Source: Magicicada septendecula (lineage: Eukaryota; Arthropoda; Insecta; Hemiptera; Cicadidae). From it: a stretch of 64,000 nt of DNA. Made by a program: the position numbers and the translations under genes. The first letter of the stretch is position 1, and each line of letters begins with the position of its first letter. Shown piece after piece: positions 9,520 to 19,400 of the stretch. A model generated the notes under the pieces. It had not been told where the DNA came from and ran no database searches. It saw nothing but the letters and a program-made list of their open reading frames with translations. The DNA is taken from the NCBI GenBank assembly GCA_034769895.1, contig CM068369.1, forward strand, positions 146,899,574-146,963,573. Reading direction: 5' to 3'.

Positions 9520-11085
9520 ATGATAACGCGAAGCAAGGCAAAAATGGCTAGCGGAAGTTCTGATAGCATGGACTTTGACGTTAACAACCAGTTGGGCGCA
9601 CCCGACACCAACGAAGAAAACTCATCAGTCGTCGAACCAAATATGACGGAGGAGACGTCAGAGGCCAGAGCGCGGGGACAGGAGTCACAGCAACCACAAG
9701 AGTCCCAGCAATCACATGAAGAGGCATCACTACGTTCGTTGTTGATGGACTTCATGCGCACAAATAATGAAAGTCTCAAAATAATTAAAGAAGAAATTAA
9801 AGAAGAAATCAATCAGAAATTCGATCAACAGAAAGAAGAAATCAACCAGAAATTCGATCAACAGAAGGAAGAAATTAATCGGAAATTCGATCAAATTAAT
9901 GAAAATTTTAATAATTATAAAGAAGAAATTACGCAACATATGAATGAGCAGTTCAAGCTGTTTCGCACAGAAATACGTGAATACAAGGATACCTGGAAAG
10001 TGGATGGAAACGAAGTCCAGAAGAAGCAAGAAGAAGTGATGAATGAGAATTACGAAGACGTACGGAAAGTACAAGACACTGATAACACTGTTGATTTTAC
10101 AGATGTATCAGCTACTAAGAAATTATCAACTATTCGATCTAACGTAAGTTCAAGAAACAAATGGATTAAGAAGAAAAATGACTTTGTTCCTTTGTATATG
10201 AGGAAGTGGGAAGAGGAGTATCCAGACGTGGATAAAGATAGTAAAAATTTACTACTACCAGGTAGAACGCATAAAAGGTACAAATTAAGAAACACGAGAA
10301 TAGATACGGCATCGGTGAATTCTACGATGAAGTACCCAGCTTGTGAAATAAGCGTAGATCGGCGAAGTAGTCGAGCTACATCAATAAGAAGCATGAAGGG
10401 AAAGTTTAAAGCTGAAACAAATACCGCATGTTATAAGGCTAAAAGCAAATTTACGCAAGCCTCGGATGACGTGAAACGGAAGGACCTACGAGATCCGTAT
10501 GCACATTCATCACGGACAAGAAACGTCATGAGGAAGAGGAGAAGAAAAATCTCTACTAGACAACTTAAAAATGTTGTAAAGGATCGTGATAGTACTGGAG
10601 GAAGAGTCCAAGCACTCGGGGTAAGATCTCTTAGGAACCTAAGAAACAAAATTTTATTATGTAAGCACACGAGTAGTAAACTGACTGTCGAACAACGGAA
10701 TTGTATACAGGCTTGGAAACGGCGGCAAAAGCAGAACGGCGCGTGTTTACTTAGTGAAAGTTACTGGAAAAAGCGGCAAAAACTACTCACTGTATATGTG
10801 AGCAATGGAAGTACGGTTGCGGAGGGTTGTCTAAGCCAAGGAAGGCAGTTTAAAGCGTGCTGGCCTGAGGAAGACCGACAAAAGGGAAAGTGGGACACAC
10901 TTCTCACTCACTCACATAGAACGAGACGGAGAGTGGTCATAAATCTTAGGCGCGCAAGTGCAGCACATTGTAGCGGAATAACGGGGACGGCCAACCAGCC
11001 ATTGGAAAAAATATGTGACAAAACCCAAGGTCAAACACCTTACTGTTTACCAACAAAAACGCGTGCGTTAGTAACAGCACGATAG
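9520..11085 (+). CDS. Gag-like protein of the LTR element (521 aa, coiled coil, basic tail)
   Basis: The only long ORF in the element starts 92 bases after the PBS. The first Met gives MITRSKAKM; the Met at codon 9 (AAAATGG) has a better start context and could be the true start. Residues 1-70 are acidic and rich in Ser and Gln. Residues about 70-175 are a strong coiled-coil candidate containing three near-tandem units like EEINQKFDQQK (about 95-127). From about 190 to the end the protein is very basic, with many Arg/Lys clusters, compatible with nucleic-acid binding. There is no CCHC zinc knuckle, no protease DTG and no reverse transcriptase motif. Position and TRSK-type start suggest gag; the carboxy half is unlike any gag I recognise. 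The frame is fully open, unlike all other element ORFs here. Confidence 0.7.
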   Translation: MITRSKAKMASGSSDSMDFDVNNQLGAPDTNEENSSVVEPNMTEETSEARARGQESQQPQESQQSHEEASLRSLLMDFMRTNNESLKIIKEEIKEEINQKFDQQKEEINQKFDQQKEEINRKFDQINENFNNYKEEITQHMNEQFKLFRTEIREYKDTWKVDGNEVQKKQEEVMNENYEDVRKVQDTDNTVDFTDVSATKKLSTIRSNVSSRNKWIKKKNDFVPLYMRKWEEEYPDVDKDSKNLLLPGRTHKRYKLRNTRIDTASVNSTMKYPACEISVDRRSSRATSIRSMKGKFKAETNTACYKAKSKFTQASDDVKRKDLRDPYAHSSRTRNVMRKRRRKISTRQLKNVVKDRDSTGGRVQALGVRSLRNLRNKILLCKHTSSKLTVEQRNCIQAWKRRQKQNGACLLSESYWKKRQKLLTVYVSNGSTVAEGCLSQGRQFKACWPEEDRQKGKWDTLLTHSHRTRRRVVINLRRASAAHCSGITGTANQPLEKICDKTQGQTPYCLPTKTRALVTAR

Positions 11086-12218
11086 TGACGGGACATAAAA
11101 ATATGTCATCACAAATGTAAATTAAGAATGAATAATGAAAACGTATTAAGAAGACGATTTTAAGAATGTTTGAAAATGTAATGATGAAATTAGATAGTAC
11201 TGAATAAAATACATTAAATACATTGGTTGTATGGGAATACATAAACCAAAGAAAATAATTAAAGATGAATATTGCTGAATGAAGAGTAGAAGATTAATGA
11301 ATGAAATTAAAACAAAGCCACGTATGAGCTAGTAGAACATACGGCAAATCAAAGTGCATTAAATGTATCATGAGCCAGCGAACGGAAGTATAGATAACAC
11401 GAGTGGTAGCGACGACTCCCGGCGACCAGCAGAAGACATAGTTTAGGTAATTTGCTCGCGCGGCCAGTCCAGCTAACCAAATAATGATATGCATTTTACT
11501 TGTTGTGTTTAGTCTGTATTTCAATGCTAACTGTGTTTATGATCAGCACATAATTGTCATTCGTTATGTTAATTAGACATATAAATATCAACATATACAG
11601 AAAGTGATTTGTGAAGTGTGCCATGTGTCAGAAGGACAGTGTAATACTATGACACAGGACACCAAAGACGTTAATAATTATGAATAATAACTTGTTTAAA
11701 TGTAGAGACTCGAATAATTTGTTTATGTAAATAATAATTCAAAATGGACGATTGTTTTATAACTTTAAGAGTATGCATCACGAAGTATGCTGATTCCTTA
11801 ACTATTTAATTAATATGTATGCTTCTTTTATCAATGTAATCATTTATAATATGTTACGAATTGACCATATGTATATATTTGTTAGTATCAACTGTATTCT
11901 TGAGACAGTAATAACAAGTTTAAAAGTATTTTATTGCTATATATGTCATCGACATAAGATCGATCAATATAATGGGTAGCTAATCTACAGCTTATCTAAT
12001 ACATTGTATATAAACAGTAACGAGACAAACTGTCAAATGGACAAACGTCCATGTCTTAAATTCAATTATTTACTCGAAATCGTATTGTACAGTCCACATA
12101 TGGACAGACAAAGTGTAAAAAATGCGTTCATTCACTCAGATGCGCGGCAATAAATTCATATGACCATATATAACATTAAGATGGGGAATAACAATTAATT
12201 GCTTCCTATGAGAGATAG
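11086..12218 (+). other. Internal non-coding region of the LTR element
   Basis: AT-rich DNA between the gag-like stop and the 3' LTR region, where pol would lie in an autonomous element. Short frames only; no polymerase, RNase H or integrase motif seen. This is the deleted or replaced part of the element. Confidence 0.6.
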
Positions 12219-12347
12219 ATGTCAGTCAACCATGTCCATTCCGAAGCAGACATCCACGACTGGGACAGAGCGCAGAAATTGGATCAGATGTCTCCCGAAG
12301 TCCAACATCCAATCCAATTTGGGGACAATGTAATGATCGAAATTTAA
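12219..12347 (+). pseudogene. Short ORF crossing into the 3' LTR, possible pol/env end relic
   Basis: An open frame of 42 codons starts MSVNHVHSEADIHDWDRAQK, reads through the presumed polypurine tract (FGDNV) and ends at a TAA 16 bases inside the LTR. In many LTR elements the last ORF ends at or just inside the 3' LTR, so this may be the surviving carboxy end of the parent element's pol or env. There is no domain signature, so this rests on position and on its polar, protein-like composition. Confidence 0.35.
12319..12328 (+). other. Candidate polypurine tract
   Basis: TTGGGGACAA lies immediately upstream of the 3' LTR start. It is short and interrupted by one C and two T, but in the right place for plus-strand priming. 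Confidence 0.45.
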
Positions 12348-15048
12348 AAAAATTTTAATTCCTCGATCAAGTGACACGTTCCCACACTCAAGTCGACGGA
12401 CACAAGCCCAGGTCGTAAATAATGACGAATCGAGGGCACGTCAAACCCGACGACAGTGCGAAGACAAAGGAAAAACGTCTGAGCACTGCACACAATGAGT
12501 ATTTCAAGGCGTCACTGACAGCTAGCCGTTTGTCAAAATTTACAGCACCCAACAATCTGAAACAAAGACTTCGTACAGCTGCCGAGTTACACGGAATCGA
12601 GATGGAACGCCTGCTGTGGAGGCAAAGCGTAACTGCTCAATTATGAAAGGCTTTACTATGTTACAAAAGGAGTACAGAGCAATTTTAACGGAGAGATAGA
12701 CAATAGACGTAACTCAGTGAATACTGCCAGTGCATCCTGCGCAGCGTCAAAACAAACCCTTGACAGTTTACTGAGATTTACGACTGGAAAGTAGAGTTTC
12801 ACCGAAATGACGCCAACGATAGGGTTGATAATCGGCGGAACGAACGTCGAGGAACTTAGATAATTAACCAAGACTTTGGAGTCTGTTAACAAAAGCTCAG
12901 TCAGAACCCTAGGGAAAGTCTAAACATAGGATAACAGAAGGCCATGAAATTGCCCTAATTTCTTAGAATCTGTGCTACGCTCGTCACATGAAACACTCCG
13001 GGGATGACGACGACCAACCAGCATCAAGCATCTTCTAAGAGAGCTCGTGGAGAGAGTAGGAAGGGTTCGGCCGACGAATCGTGAAACAGAGGATGAGATC
13101 TACAGAAGGGTAGGAATTTGTACGACCAATCAAGAGTTCGAGGGGGCGTAGAAATCCAAAACTTCGACTTATGGGTAAGATGTTCCAATAAAACTGTTTG
13201 GCGAAGACGCGGAGCGGGCAGTCAGTCATTCCAATAAAACTGTTTGGCGAAGACGCGGAGCGGGCAGTCAGTCATTCAATCGGGCAGTCAGTAATTTTCA
13301 ATCGGATAGTCAAGTCGTTCAATCGAACAGTTAGTCGCAGTTAACAGTCAGTTAATAGTCGCAGTTCAAGAGTATGTAGTAGCAGTTGATATTATTAATA
13401 TTATTAATATTATTATTAATAGTAGCAGTTGATAGTCGCAATTAATAGTCAGAAGTTAGTGCGTACGATAGACAGACGATTGATTATGTCGAAACAGTAA
13501 TACGGTTCGTGATAGAAACAGTTTGTGCGACCGACCGGATTCACAAATTTGTAAATTCATAAGTGAACAGAGACTTCGATATAGTCACACTTATACACAA
13601 TTCTGTGCGGGAAACATAAACTATAAGTGCGCACGGAACTTGAAATCCAACTGACGCGCACATAATAACATACTAATTAACACTTAAAATAGAACAGTGA
13701 GTGACACTTCAAACATTCTCACACCACAAGGTATCACCATGTTGAACAATTAATTGAATAAACTATACCAAACAATTAAGCACGCAGTACGCGATACACC
13801 CAGATAGACGGCACAGTTAACCATGTACACAAATATGGCAAACTTTCAGAACAATTCAGTGTAATGACAACATTAACACCTCACTATTTGAACTCCGGAC
13901 ACTCGACATCAGCGGGTTACCACAATACCATACACATGACGGGAGTGGAGATTTAGTGGAGTGAAGTGAAATTATCAGTGCTCTGCGTAACAGTGATTAT
14001 GATCTTCGACGAATCATCCAGAAGGTGTCTTCTCACGACGACGGAATTGGATAAACACTCTCAAAGATAAGCTTTATATCTACTTAATCTTAGTAGTATA
14101 TACTACTGTTCTGTTGCCTCTTTTCAAAGAACTAACCCCAAGAGAATAAATATATATGAATCATATGAATCATAGAATCTATAAAATAACACTAACGTAA
14201 TTCGTTATCTGATAAAGAATGAACGCATTTTAGGTAGGAATAAGTATAATTGTTGATTGTTTATTATTCGTGTATGTTTTATATATGTGCATTATTTACT
14301 GCATTTGAATGTACCATGTGTTTATGTTTCAGGAAACATCGTATACATTGAATAATTGTATTTATATCATGTGTTTTAATATGTATGTAATTTGCAGGAT
14401 ATAGCTACTTACTTCAGTAACATGTGTAATAAATAAGTAGTTAATTTACAGTATTCATGCGTTCATTATTGAAATTTCACCTTTGTTATTGATGTATTTT
14501 CATTCTAAGTATTACACTAAAAATCTCATAACTTATGCTAAACATTAATGGATATAATAAACTCGACCATTGAAACGTCTGATTAATTGACTCATAAAAT
14601 CGTATTTAATCAGACACTGTGTTGAGTCAAATCTGACGAATAGAAATAATTTTAGATATATCAATTTTAACGTATTACATAAATCTTTAATTAATATGAT
14701 TCATAATTGTTGAGTAATTAATCCGCGCAGATAATTAGCACAGATTAATATTCACTAGATGTAAATGGTTTACACAATTAATTACCGCAGATGTAAATTA
14801 CATTTACACCATTAAATGTAAATGGCTGCACAACGCGTGGCATTAAATGTAAATGGCGTCCAGCTTTAGGGCGAGATACATATGAGAAAGTAATAAACTC
14901 ACATAAAATACCACTAATCCCATTTACTAAATGTAAATCATTTATATCGCTAAATATAAAATGGCTCCCAAAGAACGTGGGGCTCGGCAATTACACATTA
15001 ATTAATTCAATCACGATTAGCATAATAAATAAACCCCATTTATGCTAA
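12329..15048 (+). mobile_element. 3' LTR of the retrotransposon (about 2.72 kb)
   Basis: Second copy of the 5' LTR. It is about 59 bp longer, through an extra AATCGGGCAGTCAGTAATTT-like unit near 13278 and an ATT-rich insertion near 13390-13425. About 15 single-base differences by eye. It ends GCTAA followed by AGTCT, matching the left flank. Confidence 0.9.
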
Positions 15049-15053
15049 AGTCT
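15049..15053 (+). repeat. Probable right target site duplication (AGTCT)
   Basis: Matches 6737-6741. AAGTCT also matches if the LTR is taken to end one base earlier. Confidence 0.65.
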
Positions 15054-15640
15054 TCTTGCATTAATTGCATCTTCAGTATTTATTCATTGCATTACATTAT
15101 TAATAAATGTTAATAAACAATCAATTATTTGTGTATAGTGAGGAAATTAGGTAAGTGTTTTGTTTTCAACTATCCATTGGTCCATCTGTTCCAGTAAGAT
15201 ATGAAGTTGTGTATGTGCACGCCTAATGTATCTGGAATGAAGGTTGTCATGTGGCCGTGAAATTTTAAAACTTTTACACGAGCTCAGATTTTATTATTGA
15301 TTATTGTTTATTTTTTATTGATTTTATTTTTTCATTGTTTTTATTTTTATTATTTATTGATTAACTGTTTCTTAAGTAATAAAAATAATAATAATAATAA
15401 TGATAAATTAATATTGTAGCGACTGATCATCACAATATTCTGAATATTAATTTTTTATAATTGATATTATTATTATTACTATTTTTTAAATTACATTACT
15501 GGGTACTAATTCATATTATTTATGTAAATATTACATGAAGCAATAAATGTTTTATGACTATACTGACTACCTAATAAAAATTATTACATATATTTACTAA
15601 ATAACAATTACTGATAAGCTTACACGGTCGGTGTTTACGC
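15054..15640. other. AT-rich flank, no gene recognised
   Basis: Contains TTATT-rich and AAT-rich simple tracts (about 15296-15405 and 15465-15490). No open frame or element recognised. Confidence 0.6.
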
Positions 15641-15855
15641 TGTCACAATTCTCAGGGCTGTTAGGCTGTGGTCTAGATTGTCTATAAACACTTTCAGACT
15701 CGTCGTCCATACCGATAAACTTTTGTTTGTATTCGTTCGCGGGTGGTAGTGATCTGTGTTCCCGCGCCACTGTCCGTAATCGGTATGGACGAAACGTCTG
15801 AAAGTGTTTATAGACAATCTAGACCACAGTCTAATAGCCCTGAAAAATTGTGACA
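15641..15855. repeat. Fold-back element with about 75-bp arms
   Basis: TGTCACAATT at 15641 pairs with AATTGTGACA ending at 15855. The arms (about 15641-15712 and 15778-15855) stay complementary through the TCTAGATTGTCTATAAACAC block and TTTCAGAC, with few mismatches, around a 65-bp loop. No TSD or coding capacity was identified. A hairpin of this quality suggests a fold-back or MITE. Confidence 0.85.
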
Positions 15856-15984
15856 ACAATTATTGATATTTATAAAATAATGAATATTACCATAACTAAA
15901 CGCGTCGCATGATTTAGAACTTTACATTACGACGTTCTTATTGGTTCCTTGTCTCGAAAATAAGAATTAATGGTCAAATTGTAG

Positions 15985-16488
15985 AACAGAAGAGCTACTT
16001 TAACAATTTGTGTAGTGATGTTGGTTGTGGTAAGAACTACGATATTGATGTTAAGTTAGGTAAGTTCCAGACGATCTGTGGGGCAAATACTCGTAATTTT
16101 AGAAACAAGATACGTCGAGATAACAAATTCTAGTTTTACAACGTTATGGCAGCCCCTGTACTGCCCTATGGCTGTGCATTATGGACGATAACCAAGAAAC
16201 AAGAAAGTAAAATACAGACCTCGGAAATGGTGTTCGGAAGAGGAGTTAAAGATGTTCGAAAGGCGCCATAAGAGAAGAATTGCACGTTTTCAACTTGGAT
16301 GAAAAATTAAAAGATTATAAACAACGGTGGAAAGAACACTTAGAAAGAATGTGAGATTCAAGATGGCAAAACAAGTCTGGAAATATAAACCTATAGGACA
16401 CAGGTGTATGGGTAGACCCAGGAAGAGATGGCTGGAGGATCTGTAAAGGCGTAACAGGCTGCACCGTGATGTGATGATGATGATGATG
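15985..16488 (+). pseudogene. LINE reverse transcriptase ORF, carboxy-terminal relic (well preserved)
   Basis: About 16035-16130 reads DVKLGKFQTICGANTRNF. After one stop the same frame gives FYNVMAAPVLPYGCALWTI, then KKQESKIQTSEM, the conserved stretch after the polymerase core in insect LINEs. A frame change leads to ELHVFNLDEKLKDYKQRWK plus EHLERM, and another to YKPIGHRCMGRPRKRWLEDL before a stop. The coding end is followed by a GATGATG tail at about 16463-16488. Order and spacing fit a single 5'-truncated insertion with two frame shifts and a few stops. It is the clearest LINE tail in the window and looks like the same family as the 4.5-kb relic. Confidence 0.85.
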
Positions 16489-19400
16489 TTTCGATGCGCT
16501 TATTAGAACATAATGGGATTTCAGGAACTGATTTAATTACGCTGCTGATTCAATAACGCGAAGTTATAAAAATAAATAATGAGGTGTAAGATTTGAGAAT
16601 TTGATTCAATAATACGGCTGATTCAATTATTCCGTGATTCTAATAAGCGACACTTACTTTATTTCTGTGTTAGTACAGAAAAGCAACGGCATTAGTCTAT
16701 AGGCTAGTACTTTTGCAGAATTAAACTGCGTTAAATTATGTTGGGGCTGTTATCGTGAAAGTTTACGCTCCGCTGTACCTGCTGTTACGAAAATTTACGA
16801 TTAATAACATGTGGCAGAAGTCACACCTATCGCTGTTGTACATTCTCGTGAAAGTTGCTCACTACAGGGTATTAAACAGCCGTTACGAGAGTATCAGTTT
16901 GCAAGTGGTTTCTACAAGGATAATGTGGCAATAAAAAACCTATCTGTAGTGGTATAACTCGTAAGTTACACCTGTGGTGGTATGTGGCCACCGGTATGCA
17001 GACATACAGTATTGCACGATCGAGGCACTGACCTTTGTTGCAAGCTCACCACTTTGCATTCGTTCACCTGTGCATTTGTTTAACTGGTTTTCAATTAAGA
17101 TAAGCGTCCGAGTTATTCGATACTGCAACGTTGAATGATAATTAACATAGTATTATCTTAACAACAAACATTCACGAATTCAATTAAGATAAGTAATTTA
17201 ATTTTCAGCTGTATTTTGTTAAGGCTTGTATTCCCTATGCAACCGAAACTAATGAAACCAGAAGTGTGAATACCAGGTAAAAAAATTATCTTGGTAATTG
17301 AATTTGAATCTCTCCTCCGAATACACCATGCCCCATATCTTTAAACTTTCTATTGTAACCTACCTCTAACATAGTGTAATTGACAGTTATTTTACTATTA
17401 TCCCTATTTTTAAAGGCATTTTTACCAGATGTTTGCTGTTTAAACTGTTTTGGATGTCCTAACAGTTATGGTTATGACTTATCAACGATCCACCAACTCG
17501 AATCATAAATATTAATTTCTGTGCACGGATTCAGCGTTACTCGGATCATTCGTCGTGAGATTGACGTTCCACACAAGTAAAAGAAACTGTGCTAATTTCA
17601 TTACGTCATGCGTAAAGTCTTTTTGATATTTAGGGATTAATTTTCTATCCGCTGAACGTCTAAAATATATTTAACGCCTCGAAGTTTGAATCAGATTCAG
17701 TCACAAGTGAGCTGGAATGAACTTGCGTTAGAATGTGAACATAACAATTAACGTTTAATCTCATTTAGGTTTCAGTATATTCTTTCCTCGTAATATTTTG
17801 AGTTTCTTCTTGCTATCAGTTTCGTATTTAAGTTTGTTTTTCGCATAAATTACCGAGTCTAGATGGTTACGTTTCTATCTAGAATTGTGAACATTTTGTT
17901 CATGAGGATGACATACTTAAAAGCGTTTCTTAAAAATGTTTAAGAGAAAAAGTGTTTTCAGACTAATGTTGACAATGATTTTTTATCGCAAAACCTGATG
18001 GATTTTCCTTTCATGTTTACTATTTGTTTCCACTATATTACTAATACAGTACTTCAACAGAAGCTGGTAACGGCTTTAACTTATTCCTCTTGAAACTATA
18101 TTTCCTCATTACCTGCCAAATATGTTTCAGCAGTCTGTCAAAAATATTCCCCCTTTGTGTAAAAGTATTACAAATTTATCAATAAATTTAGAATTATAAA
18201 AATCGATTAACTATTTTTATTTTTACAACGTTCTGTTTATTAATTAAAACAGAATATTCAGGAAGAAATTAAAACATTGCCATTGTCCTTTGCCAGAATC
18301 ACATCATGGAAATGTAATAATTCGGGGTCCTACCAATTTAAAACTAAACAAAGTTTTATAAAATCAGGAGGAAATAAATTTTGGCACATAGGTGGATGTT
18401 CATTATCTAGGATTATTTTTATAGCATAAGCCTTTATCACAGAGGGCCATAAAATGTTCCCTGACAGCAAGAGCGAAGTATAAAAAAAAATTATAAATTT
18501 AAGTACTGCTAAACTGGAAAACAAAGCAGTTCTATCACCAGGCGTAAACTGTGGCTAGAAAGAGAGAAAATTTCACAATACTTTGAAATATTGAAATAAT
18601 AAAGACAACAGTTGTAAATAGAAATATGTACTTATAACATCTAGTGATTGGTGATATACATATAAAACTGATAAATTCATTTACATGTTAAAACAAATTT
18701 TTGGAGAAACAAGTTAATAATTTTTTAATCTAATAGATATACTAACTTTATTTTATCGAAGGAAAACCTGAAATGTCATAGCTAATGGCTCAGCGAAATT
18801 TGGCCTGAGATATGGGATCTTTAATAACAGTAGAAGGGTGTACAGTAATCAAAAGAATAAAGTAAAAATGCAAGGCAAGAAGTAAAGAGTGGTAGCCTAA
18901 ACGTCATAACAAAAATTATAATAAAAATGGCAAGCCGGAAAACAAAGTATCAAGGACATCTCTTAATAAAAATTCTTTGAAGAAGAAGTATGGGAACGTG
19001 TAGTCTAGGAAAATATGGAAAGACTAATGCTTTGTTATAAGAAAATAAGTTGTTATAAATTAAGGCTGAAGAATATCCTACAAAAAGACCTTTACGATAC
19101 CTAGAAAGGAGTGAGTTTGCGTATATTACCTTGAGCCTATGGAGGATGAAAATATGTGGAACAAAAATTAGTATTATTACTACTTCACTATTTTTCTTAA
19201 AACTTCAGTTTGGGGATGGTGGTCGTCATATTGTAAAGTTTCCAGAACGTCTTACTGTTCTCCTTTGGTTGAAATTTCTATATCCATTTAAAGAGTACCT
19301 GCAGTCCAAATCTATCTTTTCTCCTAAATACCCTGATTAGTCATATATTGTTGTTAAATGTTTTAGCTAGCATTATATTGTATTATATAGCATTGTGTAC

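Larger units (their letters stand above)
6742..15048 (+). mobile_element. Complete non-autonomous LTR retrotransposon
   Basis: Two long direct repeats (6742-9402 and 12329-15048) enclose a 2.9-kb internal region that starts with a tRNA-Lys-type primer binding site at 9411-9428. It holds one long ORF (9520-11085) and ends with a short G-rich tract before the 3' LTR. AGTCT flanks both ends. No protease, reverse transcriptase, RNase H, integrase or envelope motifs are visible, so transposition would need enzymes from a relative. Large LTRs with little internal coding resemble the LARD class known from plants. The low LTR divergence and intact ORF suggest a fairly recent insertion. Superfamily (Ty3/gypsy or BEL/Pao) cannot be assigned without pol. 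Confidence 0.88.

Noticed and set aside
9504..9812. Minus-strand frames across the gag-like ORF (also 9730-10074, 10050-10394, 10431-10670)
   Set aside because: Shadows of the real plus-strand ORF.
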